Below are positions 1-10,656 of a stretch of DNA of 64,000 nucleotides, piece by piece. Source of the stretch: an uncultured Lachnospiraceae bacterium (GTDB lineage: Bacteria; Bacillota; Clostridia; Lachnospirales; Lachnospiraceae). Location: NCBI GenBank assembly GCA_945621435.1, contig CALZBR010000004.1, positions 24,416 to 88,415 of the forward strand. The letters are read 5' to 3'. The first letter of the stretch is position 1, and every line of letters begins with the position of its first letter. The translations under genes and the position numbers were made by a program. The notes beneath the pieces are model-generated. The model searched no databases and was not told the origin of the DNA. It worked only from the letters and a program-made list of their open reading frames with translations.

Positions 1-882
1 ACGATTCAGGGAAAGCAGCTTGCCTCTTATCAGGGAATTGACGGTATGACATCCGGCGGTTCGTCAGGCGGGATTGTAACTACGGTTGCACGGATGTATC
101 GTGATTTCGCTGCCTTTACCCTAAAGGGAAATGTACTGTTCCGGAATGGTATTTCGGCATTGGCCTGCGGTGCACTGGGGCTGGCGGCGATGGGCGTACT
201 TGTTGCACTGGTGCTGAAAAGAAAATGGTGGAAGAGGGTTACTTTTTTTGCTATAATAGTTGCGGTTGCAGTGTTGCTGCCGCCGGTGACGAACGTGATT
301 CTGCTTGTTTCACCCTCAGTCAATTATCATCTGCTGATGCGTTATCAGTGGGTGTTGTATTTCATTGGGGCAACGGCATTTGTCAGCAGATATACACCCG
401 AGACCAAGAATGGCTGGGTGTGGGAGTGGCTGGCGCTGGCAGCAGCTTTTATCCTTGTATTTTTCTATGGTGTGACGGACAATATCGGCTATTCCAATCT
501 GGAAAAGAAATATGAGAAGACTTATGCCTACTGCGTGCGATTGTTAGATCGCATCGAGCAGACGGAAGGGTACTATCAGGGAATCCCCATTGCCATGATA
601 GGGGTTGTGGGAGACGAGCAATTCCCGGAGACAGACCTCACGAAGGAGGTTACTTCCGGCATGATTGGAATCCACGGGGACATGTTGCTTTACACCGGCC
701 CCAATTACCAGAAGTTTATCCGGAATTATCTGGGAGCAACATTAAATATTCTTCCCGCAGGAGCCATGGAGGAGATGTATTACGATGAGGAGTACGTTGC
801 CATGGACAGCTTTCCGGGGGAGAATTCCATACGGATTATCGATGGGATCATGTATATCAAGACAGAGAACACGACCCGTTAA
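1..882 (+). CDS. Polytopic membrane protein, C-terminal part (possible GtrII-like glucosyltransferase domain protein); open at the window start
   Basis: Frame is open from base 1 to the stop at 882; hydrophobic TM segments; directly precedes a GtrB-like glycosyltransferase. Confidence 0.6.
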   Translation, partial: TIQGKQLASYQGIDGMTSGGSSGGIVTTVARMYRDFAAFTLKGNVLFRNGISALACGALGLAAMGVLVALVLKRKWWKRVTFFAIIVAVAVLLPPVTNVILLVSPSVNYHLLMRYQWVLYFIGATAFVSRYTPETKNGWVWEWLALAAAFILVFFYGVTDNIGYSNLEKKYEKTYAYCVRLLDRIEQTEGYYQGIPIAMIGVVGDEQFPETDLTKEVTSGMIGIHGDMLLYTGPNYQKFIRNYLGATLNILPAGAMEEMYYDEEYVAMDSFPGENSIRIIDGIMYIKTENTTR

Positions 883-894
883 AAGGAGGCTAAT

Positions 895-1875
895 ATGCCG
901 GTTTTATCTATAGTGCTTCCTGCCTATAACGAAGAAATGAATATTGCCAACACGGCTGAGACCCTGGCAAAGCTTCTGGAGGAGCAGGGAATAGAGTATG
1001 AGCTGGTGTTTGTCAGCGACGGCTCTAAGGACAATACTTATGCGGAGATTCTGAAGGTATCACAACAGAATCCACGGATAAAGGGCGCTGAGTTTTCCAG
1101 GAACTTCGGTAAGGAAGCCGGAATTTTTGCTGGATTGGAATTAACCACGGGAGATGCTGTGATCGTGATGGACTGCGACCTGCAGCATCCGCCTGAGGCG
1201 ATTCCGGAGATGTGGAGGCTGTGGAAGAACGGTGCCGAGGTAGTAGAGGGAATCAAGACAAGCAGAGGAAAAGAAAGTCTCGGGCATAAGCTTTCGGCGG
1301 GGCTCTTTTACAAGATCATGAGCAGGCTGATCAAAATGGACATGAATGCTTCTTCTGATTTCAAGCTGTTGGACCGTAAGGTGGTAAATGTGTTGCTGGA
1401 GCTTCCGGAGCGCAATACCTTCTTCAGGGCGCTCAGCTTCTGGGCTGGCTTTCGGACAGAGAAGGTGACCTATGAGGTGCAGGAGAGACAGTATGGGGAA
1501 AGCAAGTGGTCCTTTTGGAGCCTGATGAAGTATGCCATTTCCAATGCCACATCCTTCAGCACCCTGCCCTTGCAGCTTGTGACAATCATGGGGATTATAT
1601 CGATTCTGTTCAGTGCGATACTTGCGGTTCAGACTCTGGTGCGGTTCCTTATGGGCAATGCAGTGGAGGGCTTTACCACAGTTATTTTGTTAATCCTGAT
1701 CATCGGGGGCTTTCTGATGTTGAGTCTGGGAATCATAGGACATTATATTGCCAGAATCTATGAAGAAGTGAAGGGAAGACCCAAATATATTATCAGCAAG
1801 GTGACGGACAACGTACAGGGTGATGTTGTCGGTGCATGGAAAAGAAACGGGAGGAACGGGAAGGATTATGATTAA
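895..1875 (+). CDS. GtrB/DPM1-like family 2 glycosyltransferase with two C-terminal TM helices
   Basis: N-term LSIVLPAYNEEMNIANTAETL, FVSDGSKDNT, DCDLQHPPE; C-terminal TM pair followed by GRPKYI. Confidence 0.9.
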   Translation: MPVLSIVLPAYNEEMNIANTAETLAKLLEEQGIEYELVFVSDGSKDNTYAEILKVSQQNPRIKGAEFSRNFGKEAGIFAGLELTTGDAVIVMDCDLQHPPEAIPEMWRLWKNGAEVVEGIKTSRGKESLGHKLSAGLFYKIMSRLIKMDMNASSDFKLLDRKVVNVLLELPERNTFFRALSFWAGFRTEKVTYEVQERQYGESKWSFWSLMKYAISNATSFSTLPLQLVTIMGIISILFSAILAVQTLVRFLMGNAVEGFTTVILLILIIGGFLMLSLGIIGHYIARIYEEVKGRPKYIISKVTDNVQGDVVGAWKRNGRNGKDYD

Positions 1876-3001
1876 TTTCAATGTACCGCCCTGCGCGGAA
1901 AAAGCAATGGATTACATTAAGGAATGTGTGAAGAATCAAAAAATCTGTGGTGATGGAGCTTACACCAAAAGGTGTAACGAATGGATCGAGAAGAGAACCG
2001 GTACTGCAAAGTGCCTTCTGACCACATCCTGCACCCATGCTACGGAACTGGCTGCACTTCTTGCCGATATCCGGCCGGGGGATGAGGTGATCATGCCGTC
2101 TTACACCTTTGTGTCTACCGCCGATGCGTTCGTACTGAGAGGAGCGGTTCCGGTGTTTGTGGATATCAGACCCGATACCATGAATATCGATGAGAAGCTG
2201 ATTGAGGCGGCGATTACGGAGAAAACCAAGGCGATTGTGCCGGTACATTATGCAGGCGTTGCCTGTGAGATGGATACCATCATGGAGATTGCCAAACGCC
2301 ATGGTCTGAAGGTGATCGAGGATGCAGCACAGGGTATCATGTCAACCTATAAGGGGAAAGCGCTGGGCACCTTCGGCGATTTTGGCTGCTATAGCTTCCA
2401 TGAGACAAAGAATTACAGTATGGGAGAGGGCGGAGCACTTTTGATCCGTGAGGAAAAAGACGTTGAGGATGCCGAGATTATCAGGGAAAAGGGTACCAAC
2501 CGTACGAAGTTTATACGCGGTCAGATCGATAAATATACCTGGATTAACTACGGTTCCTCTTACCTTCCCAGCGATATGAACGCAGCTTATCTCTATGCCC
2601 AGCTGGAAATCGCAGATGAGATTAACGATGCAAGACTGGCATGCTGGAATCATTATTATGAGAGACTGACTCCTTTGGCAGATGCAGGTAAGATCGAACT
2701 TCCCACAGTGCCCGAGGGCTGCGTACACAATGCACATATGTTTTATATTAAGGTGGCTGACGGCACAGAGCGTGAAAGGTTCATGAATCAGTATCTGAAA
2801 GCGGAAAACGGAATCTATGCGGTATCCCATTATGTGCCTCTGCATACTGCTCCGGCCGGTCTGAAGTTCGGACGTTTCCATGGTGAGGACAGGTATACCA
2901 CCAGGGAGAGCGAGCGCCTTGTGAGACTGCCTATGTATTATGGGCTGACCATGGAACAGGTGGATTATATTTGTGATAAGGTTATCAACTATTTTGCATA
3001 A
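1868..3001 (+). CDS. DegT/DnrJ/EryC1/StrS aminotransferase (WecE/RffA-like dTDP-4-amino-4,6-dideoxygalactose transaminase)
   Basis: MINFNVPPCAEKAMDYI..., TSCTHATELAALL, VIMPSYTFVSTADAFVLRGAVPVFVDI, IEDAAQG, YSFHETKNYS; ATG at 1868 preferred over the 1820 ORF start. Confidence 0.88.
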   Translation: MINFNVPPCAEKAMDYIKECVKNQKICGDGAYTKRCNEWIEKRTGTAKCLLTTSCTHATELAALLADIRPGDEVIMPSYTFVSTADAFVLRGAVPVFVDIRPDTMNIDEKLIEAAITEKTKAIVPVHYAGVACEMDTIMEIAKRHGLKVIEDAAQGIMSTYKGKALGTFGDFGCYSFHETKNYSMGEGGALLIREEKDVEDAEIIREKGTNRTKFIRGQIDKYTWINYGSSYLPSDMNAAYLYAQLEIADEINDARLACWNHYYERLTPLADAGKIELPTVPEGCVHNAHMFYIKVADGTERERFMNQYLKAENGIYAVSHYVPLHTAPAGLKFGRFHGEDRYTTRESERLVRLPMYYGLTMEQVDYICDKVINYFA

Positions 3002-3027
3002 GTATTTTGCGTAAAGGATTTCAATTT

Positions 3028-4311
3028 ATGAAAAAGATTGCCGGATATGTTTCGGAGTTGATAAAAACAATATTGTTCATAGGATTCAGCATCCAGATAA
3101 TTCTTGGAATTGTCTGGATGTGTTTCAATTTTTCCCATGCACAACTGTTTTCGGTAAGCGGCGGTCCACTGTATATACCTGTTGAGAAAGTGGGGAAGGC
3201 TGCTTATCCTGTGCTTTATTTGCTACAGCTTGCAGTGGCGGCTTTGGCAGACTATTATTTTGTGAGATTATGGTGGGGGAATCGGAGATTACTGAACATC
3301 TGGGGTGCGCTGTGTCTGCTGACATCTCCTTTGGTTCTGCAGTGTCATCTGGCAGTTTCGCCGTTTTCTTTGGTGTGCTCTCTGCTGCTTCTGGAACTGA
3401 CTTTTTCCATTCATTATATTCGAAGAAGCGAATGGGAATTGAGCGCGCTTTGTTCTGCCTGCGGTTGCTGGCTGATGTTGTCTCTTCTGCGTCCGGAATA
3501 TCTGTTGTTGGGTGCGCTTCCGATTCTTTTTTCTGTGGTTTTCAAAGTATTTGCACGACAAAAGAGTAAGAAGAAACTGTTGCGCGGTGCGCTGGTGCTT
3601 GTCGCGTTTTGGGGGATTGTCTGGGGGACATTATCCCTTTCCGGGCAGGAGAGTGTCTACAGTCGGAAGAATATTGCTTTTTGCACATTTTCCAGGGCAG
3701 TATGGCCCACCCTCTGGCAGGATTCTCTCGTGCTCTGGCAGCCGGAAGAGGTACCGGGGCTTACCGTTGAAATATTACAACAGGCTGCAGAACAGGTGGA
3801 AGATTTGCGTATAGTAGTGAAGCCGATGATTGAAGAAGCTTTGACGGAGGAAGAGGCAATAGATTTCTATTATCTCAAAGCATCGGGTTGCTGGATTTTG
3901 CGCAAGAAATCCCTTCTTTTACGGTGCATAAAGGATTTTGCCGGTTACCTTCTGCCTCCGGTCTTTTTGTCTGTGCAGCTGGATGGCAGGGGAGGAGAAA
4001 CATACTCGGGAAGAAATTATGAAATGATGATTTCGGCTCATCCTAAATGGACAAAGGAATATGTTTCCTATGGTTGCTGGTGGTTCACGACAGCATTGGT
4101 GCTAACCTGTATCCTGGCAGTGAACTTATTAATGATGGGACGAATGAGGGAGATTCCATTTGTGCCTTTGGGTTTGTTTGTTATATTGGGATGTGTGCTT
4201 GCTTTAGCTTATACGTTTCGCGGAGCAGGCATGCTGGATTATAAATGTACAGCGGTAGTGATGGTATTATGGCAGTCATTACCTCTTGCAACGATGGGAA
4301 AGGAAGTATGA
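3028..4311 (+). CDS. Polytopic membrane protein of unknown function in the polysaccharide locus
   Basis: Long ORF (3007-4311) with many hydrophobic segments; start at MKKIAGYV likely. Confidence 0.6.
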   Translation: MKKIAGYVSELIKTILFIGFSIQIILGIVWMCFNFSHAQLFSVSGGPLYIPVEKVGKAAYPVLYLLQLAVAALADYYFVRLWWGNRRLLNIWGALCLLTSPLVLQCHLAVSPFSLVCSLLLLELTFSIHYIRRSEWELSALCSACGCWLMLSLLRPEYLLLGALPILFSVVFKVFARQKSKKKLLRGALVLVAFWGIVWGTLSLSGQESVYSRKNIAFCTFSRAVWPTLWQDSLVLWQPEEVPGLTVEILQQAAEQVEDLRIVVKPMIEEALTEEEAIDFYYLKASGCWILRKKSLLLRCIKDFAGYLLPPVFLSVQLDGRGGETYSGRNYEMMISAHPKWTKEYVSYGCWWFTTALVLTCILAVNLLMMGRMREIPFVPLGLFVILGCVLALAYTFRGAGMLDYKCTAVVMVLWQSLPLATMGKEV

Positions 4312-6150
4312 CAGAATGGTTTTTCAGATTCTGATATTGTTTCTGCTGATGGTATTTATCCCATTGGCGGTAGGCGGTGTTTTTGTCAGACTGGAAGAAA
4401 AGGGAAGCAGATTCTTGTTCCGCTGGGTCAGCGGGCAGATGATTCTCTGGGCAGGATTTCAAATCATATGCGTACCTATGATTTTGAAGGAAAAGAGCTT
4501 TCGGATCGTGATGATATTATATTTGATTTATATCGGTGCGCTTCTTCTGCTGTCGTTTGGAACCCGGATGAAACACCTGGCGGAACGCGAAAAGGTGATG
4601 GTGGAAACAAGAAAGACTTTCTGCGGAAGTACCGGTATCTTATGGGTACTGTTTTTGGGTTTGCTCTTATTCCAACTGATAAAGACGGTCACACTGGCTT
4701 ATGCAGACGGTGATGATGCTTTCTATGTGGCGATTTCTACCATTACGGAAAGTTCAAACAAAATGTATACTAACCTTCCTTATTCAGGATATACGACCGG
4801 TCTGGATGTCAGACACGGGTTGGCTCCGTTTCCGGTCTGGATTTCATTTTTGTCCGGATTATCAGGCATGCCTGCTGTGATGACGGCGCATATTGCGGTT
4901 GCGGTTGTGATGATAATCCTGGGGTATGCCGCTTTTGCACTTGTGGCGACCCGGCTGTATGAGGATAGAAGACAGCAGCTTTTATTTTTGATTACCACTG
5001 AAGTACTGGTGCTGTTTGGGGGATATTCGCTTTATACCACGGAAAACTTTATGCTTGCCAGAAGCCGTCAGGGAAAAGCGGCTCTCGGAAGTCTGATTAT
5101 TCCGTTTCTTTTTTATCTCCTCTTATATTTGTTTAAAAGAATGGATGAAGGAAAGAAAATATATCGGCGTTATTACCTTTTGGTTACTGCTACCGTGACG
5201 GCAGGCTGTCTGTGTACCACGCTGGGGGCGCTTTTGTGCTGTATGCTGATCGGAATTGCTGCGATTATCGGTTTCTTTCAGTATAAACAAAAGAAATCCT
5301 GGATTTTATTGTCGTTTTGTTGCATACCGGGCGCTATTTATGCACTGCTTTATATTATGCTCTGAAGATGGGGGCGTTTGAAATGTGGAATGATGTAATA
5401 ACACTGTTTCGGGAATACATGGGAACGGGCTTGATTGTCATACTTTATCTTTTGTGTTTGGTGTATCTGTATTTGAAGGAAGAGAAGAAATATATAAGAC
5501 TTTTGTTTGTCGGGGTGCCGGTCTGCCTGCTTTTGTTATATTTTAATCCTCTGTTTGCGGAAATTGTCTATCGTTTCGCGGGAGATGAGATCTATTACAG
5601 GATTTTGTGGCTGTTGCCTATGACGATATGTATTGCATATACGATATGCCATATTTGTGCAAGAATTGATGAAAAGAAACAGATGACCTTTCTTGTCACG
5701 ATTGCCCTGGTTCTGGTTCTTTCGGGAAAGTATATTTATTCGAATCCGAACTTTGGCAAAGCGGAGAACAAATATCATGTTCCGGACAGCGTGGTAAATA
5801 TCTGCGATTCCATCATTGTCCCGGGAAGAGAAGTAATGGCTGTATTTCCAAGAGAGCTGTTACAGTATGTCAGACAGTATTCGGCTTTTGTCTGTATGCC
5901 TTATGGTCGTGAGGTTCTTGTGGAAAGATGGAATTGGAACATTGAGCTTGAGACTGCCATGGAGCGCGAGGTGGTTGATTTGGAGGAGTTGGTGCCTCTT
6001 GCGTGTGAGAGCGGCTGTCATTATATTATTCTGCCGGAAAATAAAGAACTCCGGGGAAATCCCCCGGAGTATGGATTGGAAATATTCGGTCAGACAGACG
6101 GATATATCATTTATCGCAACACTTCTCAGGTGTTGGAAATTATTTATTAA
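4286..6150 (+). pseudogene. DUF6077-like polytopic membrane protein split by an apparent frameshift near 5320-5365 (ORFs 4286-5365 and 5317-6150)
   Basis: Two overlapping ORFs in adjacent frames; the second starts only at a TTG inside the first, and together they make one continuous membrane protein with a soluble C-terminus ending YIIYRN. Confidence 0.55.
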
Positions 6151-7127
6151 TTCGTGCCGTAGTACATCAGGGCGTGTACCAGGCGGTCTACCACTTTTTT
6201 GCGACCTGCGGTATTGAGATGCAGATGGTCGGTCAGATAGTCTTTTGCCTCATCTTCATTGAAGGTACCGTAAATATTATCTACGTAAGTAACTCCTTTT
6301 TCGACGCATGCCTGCTGGGCTGCAATGGCATATCTTGAGAGCGGTTCGCTGCCGTAGGTACAGATGTCACTGCTGATATAGTCACCATTTTCGTCCAATT
6401 GATCTGAAAAAGCATAGGTGGGCGAAAGAACAATAAGACGAACTCCCGGATGATGCTCCTGTAAAACGTCCAGAGTTGCTTCCAGGCTGGCAATATACTG
6501 TTGGATGGGAGCGCAATCTTCTGTTTCGTAAACAGGATGTCCCATGAAATAGTCGGTTGCGTCATACATGATAATAATAGCATCCAGTTGGTCATAATCT
6601 ATAGACTTTATGGTCTTACGAACTTCTTCTGCCTCCGCCGGAGCCTGATCGCCGAGAAGAGTGATTGCTGCTCCGTAATAATCCGCCTGCTCTATGTCTG
6701 TTGTCATAAGGGATAGCCAGTAGGGGGAAAAGACATCCATGGGATTCTGCTCACCAAGGTAAGGAAGCTCCCAGGCAACATAGCTGCCGCTGACAGAACA
6801 GTTGTAAACCGTGGCATCTGCAGCCTCTGCAATCATATGTGCCATTCCGTTCGGAGAATTCCGGTCTTCGGCAAAAGAACCGTTTCCCAGAAGCATGATG
6901 TTGAGTCCATCGCTGGTTTTGAGAGGAATGACATTAAATTCATCATCCTTCAGGGGAACAAGATAGTCATAATTGTCGATATAAGTACCTTCACCATCCT
7001 TGAACAGTTCATCCTGATCTACATAGACACCAAAGTTTTTCACGGCAATTATCATAATGATGATAAATAAAACTATTGCTATCAGAAAAACAAGGTGCAT
7101 ATTAATTCTGAATTTTTTCTTTTCCAT
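6147..7127 (-). CDS. SGNH/GDSL-like hydrolase with N-terminal TM anchor
   Basis: N-terminal TM MHLVFLIAIVLFIIIMII; NIMLLGNGSFAED, late DHLHLNTAGRKKVVD (D-x-x-H-like block). Confidence 0.7.
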   Translation of the reverse strand: MEKKKFRINMHLVFLIAIVLFIIIMIIAVKNFGVYVDQDELFKDGEGTYIDNYDYLVPLKDDEFNVIPLKTSDGLNIMLLGNGSFAEDRNSPNGMAHMIAEAADATVYNCSVSGSYVAWELPYLGEQNPMDVFSPYWLSLMTTDIEQADYYGAAITLLGDQAPAEAEEVRKTIKSIDYDQLDAIIIMYDATDYFMGHPVYETEDCAPIQQYIASLEATLDVLQEHHPGVRLIVLSPTYAFSDQLDENGDYISSDICTYGSEPLSRYAIAAQQACVEKGVTYVDNIYGTFNEDEAKDYLTDHLHLNTAGRKKVVDRLVHALMYYGTN

Positions 7128-7375
7128 GGTATTAACCTTTCTGCTTAATATCCTTATTCTACTATTGTGATCGGATAAAGTCCACTCAATTCATTAAAAT
7201 TTAATGATTTAAGAAATTATGAAGAAATCCTTTTACGGCTTGAAGAGTTATGCCGCTAATGCTATAATGTTACGGTAGTATTATATTGGACGAAGTGTGC
7301 GCCATTGACAGTTTGCGGTAAACGTGGATGACCTTGACTGATGGTATGGATGCCGGTCCGTAGGAAGGAATCAGA

Positions 7376-10300
7376 ATGAAGCATTTGTTTAACCATACCA
7401 GGAAACCGGATGATATGCGGAAAAACTGGACAGATGATGATTTGGAATTCGTAGAACTTGATGAGGATACCGAGGAGGCATATCCGGAAGAGCCTGAGTA
7501 CACCGAGGAGGCATATTCGGAGGAGCCTGAGTACACCGAGGAAGCATATCCGGAGGAGCCTGAGTACACCGAGGAGGCATATTCGGAGGAGCCTGAGTAC
7601 ACCGAGGAGGCATATCCGGAAGAGCCTGAGTACACCGAGGAAATGGCAGCCGATACCGGGATTGGTTTTGCTACAGAATTCGAAGCTGTTGAGGCAGATG
7701 ACATACAGGACGAGGCAGGGTACGAAGAAGAATTGATCTACGAAGACGAAGAACAGTTCAACTCGGATTATGCCGCAGAAGCACCTGCCGCAGGAGCGGT
7801 AAACAGAAGCTCAATAAGACCCGGCAAGGGTAATTCCGAATCCACCATTATGGATAAGGTGATTGTTTTGACAGGTATTGTTGTTCTGGCAATTGCACTT
7901 GTGACAGGAGGAGCCTACCTGAAGTCAAAGACACAGAAACAGCAGGTAAACAGTTTTACGGAGGTAGGTGTCCAGCTGAATGGAATCAACTTGATCGGTG
8001 AACAGGGACTCAATGCCATCTCACAGGAGGAAGCAGCCAAGTTTGAAGCTGCCAATGCAGATAACGGCGGTGAAGAATATGATGAAAATGATTACAATCG
8101 TCATGTTACCGTTTCGTTCAATCTGACTTCCATACAGAAGGATCTGAAGATAAAGTTCATCAACAGTAAGTCTAACAAACTGGTGGCACATGTACCTTTT
8201 ACGGTAACAGTAAAAGATCCTGACGGCAATACCTCTGTCTGGTCGGATGATGATATGGACGGTATCATTTACAAGAAGGATATTGTGCCGGGTACCTATG
8301 AGGTAACCATGGAGAAGCTGACAGATTCGACGTATGCGGATTATACTTTGCTGACCGGGAAACAGTCGGTTATTGTTAAAAAGGACATTACCTATCAGAA
8401 GGTGGATGTGGCGAATGAAGTAAAGAATGAGTCTGAAGTTGATACCAAGAAGGAAGACACGGTTAAACATGAAACAGAGGTTGAGTCTAAGCTGGAGGAC
8501 ACAGTTGCTTGGGTGGAGAGTAAGAGGCTTCCTCCCAGCTACACCGAGATTCCCAAGAGCACCATTACAGATCCTCTGACAACGGCGCGTATTGAAAAAT
8601 ATATCATGGCGATGGATCTGACGGTAAATCCGATCAACAAAACCCTCAGCATCAAGAAGGATGAAAGCCGTGATTTGAAGAGCGTTGTCAGCGTTAATGT
8701 CTCTGACATTACCGGCATGGAAGAAGGGGAAACGATAAAGAAAATAATATCCCTGGAAGGACTGACATGGAGTACTACAGCCACAGATGTTGTGGAACTG
8801 AGTGCAGATGGCACTGTAAAAGGGAAAAAAGCCGGAACGGCAACAGTCAATTTTAACGGCACCGTTAAAGTAGAGGTGGATGTGCAGGAGAGCACACCGA
8901 CACCGACACCCGAGCCGACACCGACGCCAACACCGACACCGACGCCCGAGCCGACACCGACACCCGAGCCGACACCGACGCCCGAGCCGACACCGACGCC
9001 GACACCGACGCCTGAGCCGACACCGACACCGACGCCTGAGCCGGGATCCGAACCGGCATCCGAACCCGGCGGAACGGAAAGCCCCCGTGCCAATACAGGA
9101 TATCGTATAGAGACAACGGCTTCCACCGAAAAGACAGTGCCTGTCAGCGGGACAATCGTGATCACCGTGACAGAACCGGACAATAAGGGAAAGGTAACAG
9201 TAGACAAGTCTGCCCTTGCTGTTGTTGTAGGCGGAACTGCTACAGCACAGGCAACGGCGTCTGAGTTTACCACAGGAAAAGAACTTGTTTACAAGGTGGC
9301 TTCAGATAAGTCCGATGTAGCAACAGCTACTGTGGATACGGCCGGTAAGATAACAATCAGCGGTAAGGCGGCGGGCAAGGCAAATATTACCGTAACAGTT
9401 AATTATAAGAATGGAGCCGACACAACGGCAGCGACCGCAACCATTGAAGTAACAGTCGGTGCAAATAAATCAATTGCGCTGGATAAGTCTTCTGTTTCCT
9501 TATATGCGGAGACATCATCTTCCTTAACAGCAGTGGTAAAGGGGGCAATCTCCGGTACTCCCGAGATCACGGCTACTTCCTCGGATGAGGCAGTCCTTAA
9601 GGTGACGGTAGGTGCCCTGGGTGCCGCAAACGGTCAGGTGTCTGCACCGATTAACATGCAATTACTGAAGGAAGGAACCGCCGTTATAACGGTTTCCTGT
9701 AAAGAAAATGGTGAGGAAGTCAAGGCTACCTGCACTGTGACAGTTAAGGTACATCCCAAGTATGATAAGACCACCGCACTTAAGGATCAGAGCGGAAGAG
9801 TCCTGTATGTTCAGGATGGCAGCAATTACAGAGAGGCAGTGGTAGCGGATTATTACACCTATGATAAGTTCTTTGTAAAGGGCGAAGAGAGATATGCCGG
9901 ATGGCAGACCCTGAACGGCAAGGTATACTATTTCAAGGGAGACGGCACAAAGGTCACCGGAGAGCAGGTGATTCAGGGTGCCAAGTATACATTTGCAAGT
10001 GACGGTTCTCTGATAGTGGGAACCGGAACCGTAGGTATTGATGTTTCCAGATGGAACGGCAATATCAACTGGAATCAGGTCAAGAATTCCGGTATCAGTT
10101 ATGTTATTATCCGTTGCGGTTACAGAGGTTCTACCAAGGGCAGTCTGATAGTGGATCCTATGTTTGAGGATTATATCAAGGGCGCTACGGCCGCAGGACT
10201 GAAGGTCGGAGTGTACTTTGTTACTCAGGCGGTAGATGAGAGAGAGGCTGTGGAGGAAGCGTCCATGGTACTGGAGATGATTAAGGATTATACCATTTCC

Positions 10301-10618
10301 TACCCTGTCTTCCTCGATGTGGAACCCAGTGGCGGCAGAGGAGACAAGATCAGCAAGGAGACCAGAACAGCAGTCTGCAAGGCGTTCTGTGAGACGATTA
10401 AGAATGCAAATTATACACCGGGTATCTATGCGAACAAAAACTGGTTTACCGAAAAGATGGACGCAAGTGCATTGGGAGCATATAAGATATGGCTTGCTCA
10501 GTATGCTGAGAAACCTACTTACACGGGAAGATATGATATGTGGCAGTATCGCTCAAACGGAAGAGTATCAGGTATATCCGGAGATGTGGATATGAACCAC
10601 AGTTACCTGGGATACTAA
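7376..10618 (+). CDS. Membrane-anchored GH25 muramidase with acidic repeat N-terminus, Big_2-like domains, PT-rich linker and cell-wall-binding-like repeats
   Basis: C-term GIDVSRWNGNINWNQVKNSGISYVIIRCGYRGS...VFLDVEPSG...MWQYRSNGRVSGISGDVDMNHSY is GH25; YAGWQTLNGKVYYFKGDGTKVTG resembles a choline/cell-wall-binding repeat. Confidence 0.9.
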   Translation: MKHLFNHTRKPDDMRKNWTDDDLEFVELDEDTEEAYPEEPEYTEEAYSEEPEYTEEAYPEEPEYTEEAYSEEPEYTEEAYPEEPEYTEEMAADTGIGFATEFEAVEADDIQDEAGYEEELIYEDEEQFNSDYAAEAPAAGAVNRSSIRPGKGNSESTIMDKVIVLTGIVVLAIALVTGGAYLKSKTQKQQVNSFTEVGVQLNGINLIGEQGLNAISQEEAAKFEAANADNGGEEYDENDYNRHVTVSFNLTSIQKDLKIKFINSKSNKLVAHVPFTVTVKDPDGNTSVWSDDDMDGIIYKKDIVPGTYEVTMEKLTDSTYADYTLLTGKQSVIVKKDITYQKVDVANEVKNESEVDTKKEDTVKHETEVESKLEDTVAWVESKRLPPSYTEIPKSTITDPLTTARIEKYIMAMDLTVNPINKTLSIKKDESRDLKSVVSVNVSDITGMEEGETIKKIISLEGLTWSTTATDVVELSADGTVKGKKAGTATVNFNGTVKVEVDVQESTPTPTPEPTPTPTPTPTPEPTPTPEPTPTPEPTPTPTPTPEPTPTPTPEPGSEPASEPGGTESPRANTGYRIETTASTEKTVPVSGTIVITVTEPDNKGKVTVDKSALAVVVGGTATAQATASEFTTGKELVYKVASDKSDVATATVDTAGKITISGKAAGKANITVTVNYKNGADTTAATATIEVTVGANKSIALDKSSVSLYAETSSSLTAVVKGAISGTPEITATSSDEAVLKVTVGALGAANGQVSAPINMQLLKEGTAVITVSCKENGEEVKATCTVTVKVHPKYDKTTALKDQSGRVLYVQDGSNYREAVVADYYTYDKFFVKGEERYAGWQTLNGKVYYFKGDGTKVTGEQVIQGAKYTFASDGSLIVGTGTVGIDVSRWNGNINWNQVKNSGISYVIIRCGYRGSTKGSLIVDPMFEDYIKGATAAGLKVGVYFVTQAVDEREAVEEASMVLEMIKDYTISYPVFLDVEPSGGRGDKISKETRTAVCKAFCETIKNANYTPGIYANKNWFTEKMDASALGAYKIWLAQYAEKPTYTGRYDMWQYRSNGRVSGISGDVDMNHSYLGY
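7472..7636 (+). repeat. Five tandem 33-bp units encoding EEAY(P/S)EEPEYT
   Basis: Direct reading of five units, with P/S alternating P-S-P-S-P. Confidence 0.97.
8894..9043 (+). repeat. PT/PE-rich low-complexity linker (TPTPEPTPTP...)
   Basis: Repeated acaccgacaccgacgcccgagccg units in frame with the GH25 ORF. Confidence 0.95.
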
Positions 10619-10656
10619 AAACAGCTGTCATGGTACAGACGAAAGGAGAAAGTCAT

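Noticed and set aside
7472-7636. Possible CRISPR-like array
   Set aside because: Contiguous 33-bp in-frame coding repeats with no spacers
8539-9273. Val/Gly/Ser repeat ORF on the minus strand
   Set aside because: Antisense of the PT-rich linker in the GH25 protein
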